Shown piece after piece: positions 38,301 through 46,965 of a DNA stretch of 64,000 nucleotides. This DNA comes from JANXUR01 sp038229415. GTDB taxonomy: Bacteria > Acidobacteriota > Terriglobia > Terriglobales > Acidobacteriaceae. The stretch is taken from positions 62,001 to 126,000 of the forward strand of contig JBBROM010000010.1 in the NCBI GenBank assembly GCA_038229415.1, given 5' to 3'. The position numbers and the translations under genes are program-made. The notes beneath the pieces are model-generated. The model was not told where the DNA came from, did not search any database, and was given only the letters and a program-made list of their open reading frames with translations. Positions within the stretch are counted from its first letter, which is position 1. The number at the start of each line of letters is the position of its first letter.

Positions 38301-38882
38301 CTAAATCTCCATCAACTCTTTTTCCTTCGTTGCGTACATCTCTTCCATCTTCTTGATTTCGCCGTCCGTCAACTTCTGGATTTCGTCGAGCGCTTTGCGC
38401 TCTTCGTCTTCGCTGACTTTCTTGTCCTTCAGCGCCTTCTTAATGGCGTCGTTGCCATCGCGGCGGACGTTGCGCACCGTGGTGCGATGCTCTTCCAGCA
38501 CCTTCGCCAAGTGCTTCACCATCTCCTTGCGGCGCTCTTCGGTCAGCGACGGCACCGGCACCCGCACAATCTTGCCGTCGTTCTGCGGATTCATCCCCAA
38601 CCCCGCATTGCGAATGGCCTTTTCGATGTCGGGAATCAGCGAAACGTCATACGGCTGCACCGTGATGAGCTGCGGCTCGGGCGCATGCACCTGCCCTACC
38701 TGATTCAGCGGCATCTGCGAGCCGTAAGCTTCCACGTGAACCGTATCCAGCATGTGCACGGACGCGCGGCCAGTCCGCGCTGACACCAAAGCTTTGCGAA
38801 AGTCCTCGACCGCTTTATCCATGCGGACTTTGAGTTGCGAATGAGTCTCTTTCAGCGCGGGAATTGCGGCCATGATTGACAT
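38301..38882 (-). CDS. frr: Ribosome recycling factor
   Basis: A 193-aa protein that, with EF-G, splits the post-termination ribosome. It has the Frr signature: SARTGRASVHMLDTVHVEAYGS, PLNQVG, LITVQPYD, IRNAGLGMNPQNDGKIVRVPVPSLTEERRKEMVK, and RRDGNDAIKKALKD. Length is normal (about 185). It is downstream of pyrH with a gap of about 150 bases that contains a short dispersed repeat. Together with pyrH it is the end of the rplM...frr block. Confidence 0.97.
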   Translation of the reverse strand: MSIMAAIPALKETHSQLKVRMDKAVEDFRKALVSARTGRASVHMLDTVHVEAYGSQMPLNQVGQVHAPEPQLITVQPYDVSLIPDIEKAIRNAGLGMNPQNDGKIVRVPVPSLTEERRKEMVKHLAKVLEEHRTTVRNVRRDGNDAIKKALKDKKVSEDEERKALDEIQKLTDGEIKKMEEMYATKEKELMEI

Positions 38883-39033
38883 AAATGGGCTCCAGAAAAT
38901 CGAAATCTCAACAAATGATTATAGTGCGGAGGCGAATCAGTCTAGGTAACGTTGTCATCTTGAGCGAAGCGAAAGACCCCTACCGCGCCCCAGGTGCTCG
39001 TCGGATGGAAAAATTCAGCGAGCCGTCGTAGGC

Positions 39034-39747
39034 CTAGCCGCCCACGCGCGAGCCGACTTTTTCGCCCCGCACCACCCGCCCAATATTGCCCTTCTGATGC
39101 AGGTTGAACACAATAATTGGCAGATTATTGTCTTTGCAAAGCGTGATCGCCGTCAGGTCCATCACCCGCAGGCCCTGCTTCACCACGTCCATGTAGCTGA
39201 TCTGGTCAAACATCTTGGCGTCAGGATTCAGCCGCGGGTCGGAGTCGTAGATGCCGTCCACGCCCGTGGCTTTCATAATCACTTCCGCCTTGATCTCCAT
39301 GGCGCGGAGCGCGGCGGCGGTGTCGGTGGAAAAATACGGGTTGCCCGTGCCCGCCGCGAAAATCACTACGCGATTCTTTTCCAAGTGCCGCATCGCCCGC
39401 CGCCGGATGAACGGCTCGGCCACCTGGTTCATCTCTATCGCCGACATCACGCGCGTCATCACGCCCTGCTTTTCCAGCGCGTCTTGCAGCGCCAGCGCGT
39501 TGATCACCGTGGCCAGCATGCCCATGTGGTCGGCGGAGACGCGATCCATGTCTTTGGCGTGGGCGCTGACGCCGCGAAAGAAGTTGCCACCCCCCACCAC
39601 CAGCGCCAACTGCACGCCCAGCTCATGCACCTCGCGCAACTCGGCGGCAATGCCATGAATCTTGGCGGAGTCCACGCCAAAGCCTTGGTCAGCGGCGAGC
39701 GCTTCGCCGGAAATCTTGAGCAGGATACGTCGGTAAGCCGAAGACAT
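39034..39747 (-). CDS. pyrH: UMP kinase
   Basis: Phosphorylates UMP to UDP. The 237-aa hexameric bacterial type has RILLKISGEALAADQGFGVD, VVGGGNFFRGV, DRVSADHMGMLATVINALALQDALE, VIFAAGTGNPYFSTDTAAALRA, and KATGVDGIYDSDPR, all as expected. In most relatives it follows tsf directly. Here the next upstream gene on this strand is a restriction-modification locus, and tsf is 9.4 kb away. Confidence 0.97.
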   Translation of the reverse strand: MSSAYRRILLKISGEALAADQGFGVDSAKIHGIAAELREVHELGVQLALVVGGGNFFRGVSAHAKDMDRVSADHMGMLATVINALALQDALEKQGVMTRVMSAIEMNQVAEPFIRRRAMRHLEKNRVVIFAAGTGNPYFSTDTAAALRAMEIKAEVIMKATGVDGIYDSDPRLNPDAKMFDQISYMDVVKQGLRVMDLTAITLCKDNNLPIIVFNLHQKGNIGRVVRGEKVGSRVGG

Positions 39748-39846
39748 GACTTTCAGTATAGCGGAGGGCGGAGGGAGCGGCGGCTCTGTGTGCGCCGAGA
39801 GAACTTCCTGGCCTTGGGCTGGCCATCAGACCAAATCCCCGCCCTG

Positions 39847-40829
39847 CTACTCTGCAAACAGCCGTCCAAAGTTGTAACGCCACTGCAAAGCAAAGCTCAT
39901 CCCAATTCTGCCATCAAGCGGGCCTGACTTAAGCCGATTCCATTCGTTGTCATTCGGCAAGCGACCCGCATCTTTCAGATTTTCGGCTACCCAGTTGTCA
40001 GCAGCATCCGTCACTGCGACGATCAACGGGCTACCTTCACGTATGCCACGCAGTGTCTCAAGAGCCGCATCCGGGATGAGTTCCCTAAACTCCCGCTCCC
40101 TCTGGGTGTTCTGTCTCACGAAGTCCGTCTCGGCGGCTTCGATAACTTCGCGGACAGCCTTGGGATCGTTCATCTTTTCTATGAGCGAAACCAACCTCTT
40201 TCCGAGCCAGTCGCTCTGGTTTACGTAGGCAAGAAACCGGAATAGTCTTTGCGCCCTCGCCTCTCCGTTCACAAGAAGCTGCGCCCGGTGGCCGCGCGCT
40301 ATCCGGCAGAGGGCTTCGTCCGCGAGCTGCGATTTCGTGACGTACTCCCACTTTATAATCTGTAGCCGGAGGGGGGCTTGTCTTTGGCGGTCTGATAGTC
40401 CGTAAGCAGCACCAGACAGTCGTATTCGCTCCCATACAATCTCTCGTAGGCAGAGAAGAATGGTTCGCTTGTGCAGTAGTTCTCCGACGGGGACTTGATA
40501 CCCAAATCCAGATCTGGCAAATCAACTCCCCGGGCCGGATTTACGCGGAGGAGCGGAGAATCGATGCCCTTGAAGGTGTGGGTTTCAAGAACACCGATCA
40601 ACAACATCTCGACTACGCTGCCGACGCTTTTTCCGTCGAGATTAGGAAGTACCCCTTTGTCGCGCGACAGTCGCTCGAACCAATGGGGGACATTGCCGCC
40701 CCTGCCTACGCGCTCCAGAGTGGGCCGAATGCTCCGGAGGCCCTTGCCATCGAGGGCATCATTGACCTTGGCAACTATGTCGCCGAGGTTTCCCCGTACG
40801 AGTTCCCGAAGCTCTTCTTTAGTTTTCAT
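39847..40829 (-). pseudogene. Type II restriction endonuclease, frameshifted
   Basis: Two reading frames encode one protein. The first (40829 to about 40376, MKTKEELREL...) ends LTDYQTAKDKPP, then reads into a stop after six C bases (G6 on the plus strand, 40371-40376). Adding one base restores a continuous frame through IIKWEYVTKSQLADEALC... to the stop at 39847, about 327 aa. The segment VDLPDLDLGIKSPS looks like a PD-(D/E)XK catalytic motif. It lies 22 bases downstream of a C5 methyltransferase gene, so it is the partner restriction enzyme. The break may be a real inactivation, a phase-variable tract or a sequencing error. Target unknown. Confidence 0.7.
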
Positions 40830-40851
40830 GTTATTAGGTGCCCGTGCGCGG

Positions 40852-41979
40852 CTATCCAGCCCGAAGTGCCATCCGGATCTGCGTTCCTGAAGTTGGTACT
40901 CTGATCCCGTCGGTCATTGCCTTTTCCATCACCCAACGGGCCATAGGCGGCGGTACAGCGTTTCCGAACAGGGCATACTGATCGTATACCGAAGTGGTCC
41001 TACAGTGGTCGTCCGGAAAGCCCTGTAGTCGTGCATATTCAACATTTGTAAGTCGCCTGTAACGGCTCCCGATCTTGTATCGCTCGTAATGCCGGCTTGC
41101 TGTAGCCGTCAGAGTAGGAGCGACGCCTCTTGTTCCGAATATCGTGTAACCCATGCGGGCACCACCGCCTTGATTGCTGAGAATCTCGACGCCATGAATC
41201 AGACGCTCTACAGGATCGTTCTTGTGGAGCCACTTCAGCGTCGCCTCCGTGAAATCAAACCGTGGATCGACGTGCTTCTCCAAGACGTCCGAGAGCAGAA
41301 CTGGGGGATACTTGTCCGGACAATCAGAGAGATCCGCCGCAAAAAAACGGCCATCGTGACATACGCCCCAAGTCGGAAACGTGGAACCGTGGCTGTCAAG
41401 CCTTGACCAGCATTCCGGACTGAGCAGGTCCGAAAGATCTCTGGGATTTAAACTCGACAATTCATCATGGGAGGACAGGTGAACGTGTCCGGGCTTCGAG
41501 AAAGCGGTTTGTACCCCGACGATGAAGACTCGCTGACGGTTTTGGGCAAGGCCGAAATGAGTAGCGTTTAAGAGCCGCCATTCGATTCGGTAGCCAAGAC
41601 GAGAGAGCGAATCCAGGATGGTGGCGAAGTGCCACCCCTTTTCCATCTCTAGCAGACGCTTAACGTTCTCTAAGACAAAGTATCGAGGTTCCCTATTGCG
41701 GAGGACGTCCACAATGGCCCTGAACAGCGTTCCCCGTGGATCTCCGATGCCTTGTTTTTTCCCCGCGTTGCTGAACGGCTGGCATGGGAAGCCCCCAGAT
41801 AAGAGATCATGTGGCGGGGCGTCCTGCAGGTGGTGCCTCACGTCTCCTTCAACGATGGAGTCTTGGCCGAAGTGTTCCCGATAGACCGAACACGCCTTGG
41901 CGTCAATATCGTTCGCCCATACTGTCTGCAGACCCAGAGATTCCGCTGCGACTCTGAATCCGCCAATCCCGGCGAACAA
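40852..41979 (-). CDS. DNA (cytosine-5) methyltransferase, N-terminus uncertain
   Basis: A 375-aa C5-methyltransferase that should protect DNA from the adjacent endonuclease. Motif I is FAGIGGF at the very start, motif IV PCQPFSNAG (catalytic Cys near residue 65), motif VI ENVK, motif VIII QNRQR. The C-terminal motifs occur as LTNVEYARLQGFPDD and LFGNAVPPPM. In its own frame it can begin only at the TTG at 41979, inside motif I. An ATG at 42002 in another frame would give MEIIR... joined to ELFAGIGGF by one inserted base. So the true start may be at 42002 with a one-base deletion near 41985-41990. Confidence 0.85.
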   Translation of the reverse strand: MFAGIGGFRVAAESLGLQTVWANDIDAKACSVYREHFGQDSIVEGDVRHHLQDAPPHDLLSGGFPCQPFSNAGKKQGIGDPRGTLFRAIVDVLRNREPRYFVLENVKRLLEMEKGWHFATILDSLSRLGYRIEWRLLNATHFGLAQNRQRVFIVGVQTAFSKPGHVHLSSHDELSSLNPRDLSDLLSPECWSRLDSHGSTFPTWGVCHDGRFFAADLSDCPDKYPPVLLSDVLEKHVDPRFDFTEATLKWLHKNDPVERLIHGVEILSNQGGGARMGYTIFGTRGVAPTLTATASRHYERYKIGSRYRRLTNVEYARLQGFPDDHCRTTSVYDQYALFGNAVPPPMARWVMEKAMTDGIRVPTSGTQIRMALRAG

Positions 41980-42084
41980 CTCAACGTTCTGATAATTTCC
42001 ATCGAATTAAGCGAATCCCCACAGGAATAGCGCGCCAGCCCCTTCGCCCCTGATTCTACACCCGGGCGGCGCGTGGCCGATTCA

Positions 42085-42110
42085 AGCCCAGCATTTGACT
42101 TGAGTGGGGC
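42085..42110. repeat. Degenerate REP palindromes
   Basis: A degenerate copy of the REP family (arms TCAAG and CTTGA, GAGTGGGG end) follows the methyltransferase. A second half-copy with the GGTGCCCCACTC head lies at about 42162-42175 on the minus strand. Confidence 0.55.
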
Positions 42111-42209
42111 AGTTCGACGGGCATGCGGCCCATCCTCTCGCCCTTAACCTAACCCGAGCTATAGAGTGGGGCACCGGATGCGGTCGATGATACTCACACT
42201 CAACGCTCC

Positions 42210-42340
42210 TCAGTAGATTCCAGGCACGAGCCGTTTGGTCTCTTTCGAGTAAGTTGAGTATTCCAGCCCGAATGCTTCGACCAAAGCTTTCTCCTCGACA
42301 TGCATGCGATAGGGCAGCGCAGCCGCGAGGAAGACCACCG
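42210..42340 (-). pseudogene. C-terminal remnant of an isoprenylcysteine carboxyl methyltransferase-like protein
   Basis: Minus-strand codons from 42340 to the stop at 42210 encode about 42 residues. They read like the end of the ICMT/DUF1295-type membrane methyltransferases: LPYRMHVEEKALVEAFG, LEYSTYSKETKRL and PGIY. Nothing upstream continues it. The frame runs directly into the dispersed repeat starting at 42341, so the 5' part appears to be deleted or replaced. Expect no function. Confidence 0.6.
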
Positions 42341-42409
42341 TGTCATCTCGACTGGAGTGATTCTGCTCCCGCAGGGAGCAGATTCACGCAGTGGAGAGAC
42401 CTTGTGTTT
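42341..42409 (+). repeat. Dispersed 65-70-bp element, copy A
   Basis: Begins TGTCATCTCGACTGGAG and ends GGAGAGACCTTGTGTTT, with an internal hairpin (CTGCTCCC / GGGAGCAG). It is inverted relative to copies B (42437-42501) and C (45045-45111). It abuts the methyltransferase-like remnant. Confidence 0.75.
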
Positions 42410-42436
42410 ACGTCGCGCCACTAAACCTTAGGGGTG

Positions 42437-42501
42437 AAAACACAGGGTCTCTCCACTCCGCAGCTTCCGCATTGGCGGAAGCCGCTCCGGTCGAGATGAC
42501 A
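42437..42501 (-). repeat. Dispersed 65-70-bp element, copy B
   Basis: Minus-strand copy of the element: read leftward it begins TGTCATCTCGACCGGAGC and ends GAGAGACCCTGTGTTTT, with the internal CTTCCG...CGGAAG hairpin. It faces copy A across 27 bases, so together they form a large imperfect inverted repeat. Confidence 0.75.
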
Positions 42502-42686
42502 TCTGATTAGGGAAGCAAGACGCAGTGCTTGAGGCGCATGAACCCTTCAGCCGAATGCCGCCTGCCGGTGCCTCACTCTTTGCGGTTTTCAAAGGTCCGA
42601 CACATCCGGACTTCAGTGTTTTGAGCAATAGAGCACATCCCCGCGACGCCGGATGTTCTACAAATCTCCTTGAGGTACTCCAGCTT

Positions 42687-43865
42687 ATGGATCGACGCAG
42701 CTTTCTGGCCAGCGGCGGAAAAGTGGCTTTGGCTGCCTCATTGCCATTGCTGACGCGACCGTTCCCAATGGCCCCGCAAGAGCGATCTGCGCTGGCCGAT
42801 GAGAATACAGCGCTACTGGCCGAACTCGGGCCACCTGCGGTTGAAATGTTGCTCTTGGCCACTCGGGCTCCCAGCGGGCACAATACCCAACCATGGACTG
42901 TTCGGGTTCTCGACAAACAACAATGGATCATCGGAATTGATCAGTCCCGCCGCCTGCCCGGGGTTGATCCCACGGCCCGGGAGACACTGCTGTCGCTCGG
43001 AGCTTTCCTCGAAAATTTAGTGATTGCCGCCACGCATTATGGCTACGCAGTGGATTACGACGTCATCGCTCGAACGCCAAGCGACGCGGAGATAATCGAC
43101 CTGCGGTTGCGCACAACCAGCGCCGTATCGCAGGCTCTCGCCCAAATCAGACTTCGCAGGACGGTGCGGAACGGCTATCTCTCAGGCGAAATCAAAGCAA
43201 CGGACATCGCGTCCGTCGTAGGCAAGAACAACGGCCAAAGCAACGTCGAGAGCAACGCCCAGAGCAACGATTTCCACTACTTCCCGAGCAGCTCGGCAAC
43301 GGCAAAATACCTTGCAGAGGGTACCGTCGAGGCGAACCGCCAACAAGCGTTTCGCGATCCAGCCGAGGAGGAACTCGCGAACTGGATTCGCTGGTCAGCC
43401 GACGACGCCGCAAAGTACAGAAATGGGCTGACACCTGCTGGCATGGAAATTGATGGACTGGCCGGATGGTACGTGAGTCATTTTTATGACCGCGCGAATG
43501 TGTTGTCGAAGTCATTCCGCGAAACAACGATCAAGCAAGTGGTGGAACGGGTCAGCCAAGGCGGCGGATGGATGGTCGTGTCAAGCACAGGGAGCAGCGT
43601 TGCAACTCTGATTGAGACCGGAAGACAGTTCGAGCGAATGTGGCTGCGGCTCCGCGACAAGAACATTGCGATCCATCCCATGACCCAAATGCTGGAGGAA
43701 TCGCCTTGGCGCGAGCAGGTAGCCAAAAATCTCGGGATTGACAGCGCGCAGTTTCTGCTGCGCATCGGATACGTTGGCTCCTATCCCAATCCAGCAAGTT
43801 TACGTATGCCTCCAGGCTGGATCACCAAGGTGACCAAGTCGGCCGCACCAGGGAAGAACTCATGA
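42687..43865 (+). CDS. Tat-exported Acg-like nitroreductase-fold flavoprotein
   Basis: A 392-aa protein starting MDRRSFLASGG, a twin-arginine signal (RRSFL), followed by a hydrophobic segment. The mature domain is of the Acg/nitroreductase family. LLLATRAPSGHNTQPWTV is the FMN-binding start, and WDVxxT-like contacts are replaced by ARTPSDAEI. The C-terminal half has YVSHFYDRANVLSKSFRE and VVSSTG. The start at 42687 fits the Tat signal; a longer frame from 42525 crosses intergenic sequence. Family members bind FMN, often without known substrates. It overlaps the next gene by four bases (ATGA), so they are cotranslated. Confidence 0.8.
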   Translation: MDRRSFLASGGKVALAASLPLLTRPFPMAPQERSALADENTALLAELGPPAVEMLLLATRAPSGHNTQPWTVRVLDKQQWIIGIDQSRRLPGVDPTARETLLSLGAFLENLVIAATHYGYAVDYDVIARTPSDAEIIDLRLRTTSAVSQALAQIRLRRTVRNGYLSGEIKATDIASVVGKNNGQSNVESNAQSNDFHYFPSSSATAKYLAEGTVEANRQQAFRDPAEEELANWIRWSADDAAKYRNGLTPAGMEIDGLAGWYVSHFYDRANVLSKSFRETTIKQVVERVSQGGGWMVVSSTGSSVATLIETGRQFERMWLRLRDKNIAIHPMTQMLEESPWREQVAKNLGIDSAQFLLRIGYVGSYPNPASLRMPPGWITKVTKSAAPGKNS

Positions 43866-44611
43866 GCGGAGCATCGTCGCTTGACGATTTATGGAATGCG
43901 GCTCCGTCCAGCACCCGCGCCTTCGAAGCGGCACCGGTCGTAGGACTTCCTGTCGGAGCGCAGCACTATCTTCTTCACGCTATCGCCGTAGGGACACCGC
44001 TCGCTTCGGCTGTTCGTCTGCGTATGCACGGCGAGATCAGATTGAAGGGTCGGTGGTATCCGTTCTCGGCTGAGCAAGTCATCTCTTGGGGGCGGGGGAT
44101 GATCTGGCGTGCCGCAGCCCGGATGCACGGCATATCAATCCGCGGAAGCGATAGCTTCCTCGGCGGTTGCGGCGTCATGAAATGGAAGCTTTTCGGCATC
44201 TTACCTGTCGTCAACGCGTCCGGTCCAGACATCACCCGGTCCGCTGCCGGTCGCGTCAATATCGAATCCATGTGGTTGCCGTCTGTGCTTTGTGGTGATG
44301 GGGTTTCATGGACTGCGTCGGACACATTCCGCCCTCACGCCCGGTTTACCGCCCACGAAGAGGTTGCAGACCTCAAGTACCTGATCGACGAGGAGGGGCG
44401 GCTGCGGACTGTCGAGATGCCGCGCTGGGGAAATCCTGACGGGACCAAGTTTGGCTATACGAGTTTTGGCGGTATTGTGGAGACGGAAAGAACCTTCGGT
44501 GGCTACACGATTCCGTCTCGCATGCGCGCCGGCTGGTACTTCGATTCGGATCGGTTTGATTCCGATGGCGAGTTCTTCCGCGTGACGATCGACGACGCGA
44601 TTTATCGGTAA
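43862..44611 (+). CDS. DUF6544-like protein
   Basis: A 249-aa soluble protein that looks like the DUF6544 (former DUF6920) family: a beta-rich fold with VRLRMHGEIRLKGRWYPFSAEQVISWGRGMIWRA, an internal GPDITRSAAGRVNIESMWLPSVL segment, and TSFGGIVETERTFGGYTIPSRMRAGWYF at the C-terminus. Function not known; family members often sit beside membrane proteins. It overlaps the nitroreductase and is followed by a small membrane protein 16 bases later, suggesting a three-gene operon. Confidence 0.7.
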   Translation: MSGASSLDDLWNAAPSSTRAFEAAPVVGLPVGAQHYLLHAIAVGTPLASAVRLRMHGEIRLKGRWYPFSAEQVISWGRGMIWRAAARMHGISIRGSDSFLGGCGVMKWKLFGILPVVNASGPDITRSAAGRVNIESMWLPSVLCGDGVSWTASDTFRPHARFTAHEEVADLKYLIDEEGRLRTVEMPRWGNPDGTKFGYTSFGGIVETERTFGGYTIPSRMRAGWYFDSDRFDSDGEFFRVTIDDAIYR

Positions 44612-44627
44612 CAGAAGGCACTTGAGG

Positions 44628-44974
44628 ATGTGGCAAGACGTGTCAGACTTAGTCTGGATCAAGCTCCTGCACACGGCGATCTGGTGCTTTTTCGCCGGCT
44701 GCATCCTGGCCCTTCCGGTTGCCGGCATGCTTAGGCGCTTCCGCTGGGCCGCTATCCTCACGACGCTGGTGCTGGTCGAGTGCGCAGTCCTGGCGTTGAA
44801 CCACTTCCGTTGCCCGCTGACGGACCTGGCGGCCCGCTATACGCAAGAGCGGTCGGACAACTTCGATATTTACTTGCCACTCTGGTTAGCCCGGTACACC
44901 AAACCATCTTTGGGACACTCTTCGTCGCAGGGGGATTGTTCGTGTTGTGGCAATGGTTGTGTTCCCGGCGATGA
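44628..44974 (+). pseudogene. Small membrane protein, frameshifted
   Basis: The frame from ATG 44628 encodes two or three membrane helices (LLHTAIWCFFAGCILALP; ILTTLVLVECAVLALNHF). After YLPLWLARY it would run into a low-complexity extension. Frame change near 44898-44905 gives a hydrophobic C-terminus, IFGTLFVAGGLFVLWQWLCSRR, with a stop at 44974. One missing base near TACACCAAACC explains the break. The intact protein would be about 115 aa. It probably belongs to the same operon as the nitroreductase and DUF6544-like genes. Confidence 0.7.
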
Positions 44975-45044
44975 AGGGCTGTGGCTCGAGATATTTGCAC
45001 CAGCGACCGTGTGTTTGGTTCACCCCAGCGCGGCGCAGTGCGCA

Positions 45045-45111
45045 AAAAACGGAGGGTCTCTCCGCTCCGCGCATTCCGAATTCGCCGGAAGCCGCTCCGC
45101 TCGAGATGACA
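45045..45111 (-). repeat. Dispersed 65-70-bp element, copy C
   Basis: Minus-strand copy of the same element (TGTCATCTCGAGCGGAGC at one end, GAGAGACCCTCCG at the other, internal CTTCCGGCG...). It lies just downstream of the frameshifted membrane gene. Confidence 0.75.
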
Positions 45112-45279
45112 ACGCGGCGGACGTGTAGAAGCCGCACCAGTGAAGACCCCGCGCGCGCTTGCATTCGCTGTTAGCATCTTAGCCGTGCGCTCCGTCACAC
45201 TCGCACCACGGACACTCAGTCGCTGCCGCGCAGTTCCCCGCCGCGAACTCGAGCCTCGTCCGCAAAAAAGGAAGGTAAA

Positions 45280-46737
45280 GTGCTGAAAAGAAAAGCTATT
45301 CTTTCGCTGGTTCTTTCACTTATCGCCACGTTGACCATCGCAGCCTCGGCGCAGACACTCACCAAATTGACTCATCAGCCTCCGGGTGGAGCCGGCATCG
45401 CCTTTCTGCTCACCGACGGCACCGTGCTGGCCCAAGGCAACAACCAGGCCAACTGGTGGAAGCTCACTCCCGACATCACTGGCAGCTACATCAACGGCAC
45501 ATGGGCCCAGATGGCCAGCCTGCCCTCCGGCTACTCTCCGGACGCCTTCGCTTCGGCCGTACTGCCCGATGGCCGTGTCGCCATCGCTGGCGGTGAGTAC
45601 AACTTTGGCAGCTTCGTGCTAACGGACCTCGGCGCAATCTATGACCCCGTCCTTAACACCTGGACCAGCCTTCCCACCCCCCCAGGATGGACCACGATCG
45701 GCGACTCGCCCTCGATGGTGACGGCGAGCGGCAACTTCATAGTCGGCCAGAAGCTGACCACCAACGTGGCCCAGCTCGATGCTTCGACCCTCACTTGGAT
45801 CACCCTCGGCTCGGTGGGCAAGGATCAGGATCACTTCAACTCGGAAGAGGGCTGGACCTTGCTGCCCGACGGTACCCTCGTGACGGCAGACGTGAAAACG
45901 GCACCTGATTCAGAGATCTACAACCCAACGACTGGCATTTGGCAATCGGCGGGCAGCACGATTGTTGACTTACATTCGCCTACCACGGTCGTCGGCTGCC
46001 TCACCTATCCGGGCGGCTGCTACTATCCGCCGGGAGAGATCGGCCCGCAAATTCTACGTCCCGATGGCACGGTATTCGTCGCGGGCGGTACGCCCACGGG
46101 CGGAACCTCCGGCCACACTGCGGTCTATCATCCGGCAGCGGGCGGAAACGCATCCTTCTGGGCAGTGGGCCCCGACTTTCCTCGCGGCGACGACGCGGGC
46201 GACAACGGTGCTGTCCTTTTGCCGAACGGCAATGTGCTGGTCGGCGGAAACTCCGGCAACCTGTTCGAGTTCAACGGCACCACGCTTACCAAGACTCTGC
46301 GGCCCAACGGCCCGCCGGTACTAATGTTGCCCACGGGTCAGGCATTCATCGAAGGCAGCAGCGTTCAGGTATACAAAGCTACAGGCACTTACTCCGCCTC
46401 CTGGCAGCCCGCCATCAAGACGGTCTCCAAGACGCTGACCCACGGCCAGACTTACACTATCACCGGAACCCAGTTCAACGGGCTCTCACAGGCTGCCGCC
46501 TTTGGCGACGAGTTTGAGACCTCGACCAACTATCCGCTGTTACGCATCACTAACATCTCCACCAAGCATGTCTTCTACGCCCGCACCCACGGACACAGCA
46601 CCATGGCCGTGGCCACCGGCAGCGCCATTGTCTCCACCAACTTCGATGTGCCGTCTGGCATCGAGCACGGTGCTTCCAGCTTGCAGGTTGTCACCAACGG
46701 CATCCCGTCGAGGACGGTCGCCGTGACGGTGAACTAA
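45280..46737 (+). CDS. Kelch/galactose-oxidase-like secreted beta-propeller protein
   Basis: A 485-aa protein from GTG 45280 (AAGGAAGG ribosome site upstream) with a signal peptide (residues 5-24, ending ASAQ). The body has kelch-like blades with DGTV, GNxLVGGN, VAIAGGEYN, AGGTPTGG and WAVGPDFPRG units, as in galactose-oxidase-like propellers. It ends with an IPT/TIG-like beta domain (TLTHGQTYTITGTQFNGLSQ, TNISTKHVFYARTHGHSTMAV). No copper-binding Tyr-Cys site is apparent, so it is likely a binding protein. A strong terminator follows. It belongs to the accessory insert. Confidence 0.8.
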   Translation: MLKRKAILSLVLSLIATLTIAASAQTLTKLTHQPPGGAGIAFLLTDGTVLAQGNNQANWWKLTPDITGSYINGTWAQMASLPSGYSPDAFASAVLPDGRVAIAGGEYNFGSFVLTDLGAIYDPVLNTWTSLPTPPGWTTIGDSPSMVTASGNFIVGQKLTTNVAQLDASTLTWITLGSVGKDQDHFNSEEGWTLLPDGTLVTADVKTAPDSEIYNPTTGIWQSAGSTIVDLHSPTTVVGCLTYPGGCYYPPGEIGPQILRPDGTVFVAGGTPTGGTSGHTAVYHPAAGGNASFWAVGPDFPRGDDAGDNGAVLLPNGNVLVGGNSGNLFEFNGTTLTKTLRPNGPPVLMLPTGQAFIEGSSVQVYKATGTYSASWQPAIKTVSKTLTHGQTYTITGTQFNGLSQAAAFGDEFETSTNYPLLRITNISTKHVFYARTHGHSTMAVATGSAIVSTNFDVPSGIEHGASSLQVVTNGIPSRTVAVTVN

Positions 46738-46760
46738 GCAAGTAAGTAACAACCAGTACA

Positions 46761-46801
46761 AAAAGAGTCGCGCCTGGAATTTCTCCGGGCGCGGCTCTTT
46801 T
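46761..46801 (+). terminator. Terminator after the kelch gene
   Basis: A 14-bp stem (AAAAGAGTCGCGCC with GGCGCGGCTCTTTT, one G-T pair) followed by a T-containing run. Located 24 bases after the kelch-gene stop. The stem includes the poly-A/poly-T arms, so it may work both ways. Confidence 0.8.
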
Positions 46802-46965
46802 CAATTGAGCGCCAAAGCTCTCTCGCCGTTTGCAGGCACTGAGCGGCCCGAAATTCAGCGCCGCCTGGAACATTTTGAGAGTTTCTGGCGTATTCGTTTT
46901 AGCTGCAAGGGTGCGTGCCTGGACAAGAGCCCTAACACGCTCACGCAGGTTGACGAGGTGGCGAC

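Noticed and set aside
42200..42421. A 73-aa minus-strand ORF
   Set aside because: It reads the methyltransferase-like remnant out of frame and crosses the dispersed repeat; only the remnant's own frame resembles a protein family.
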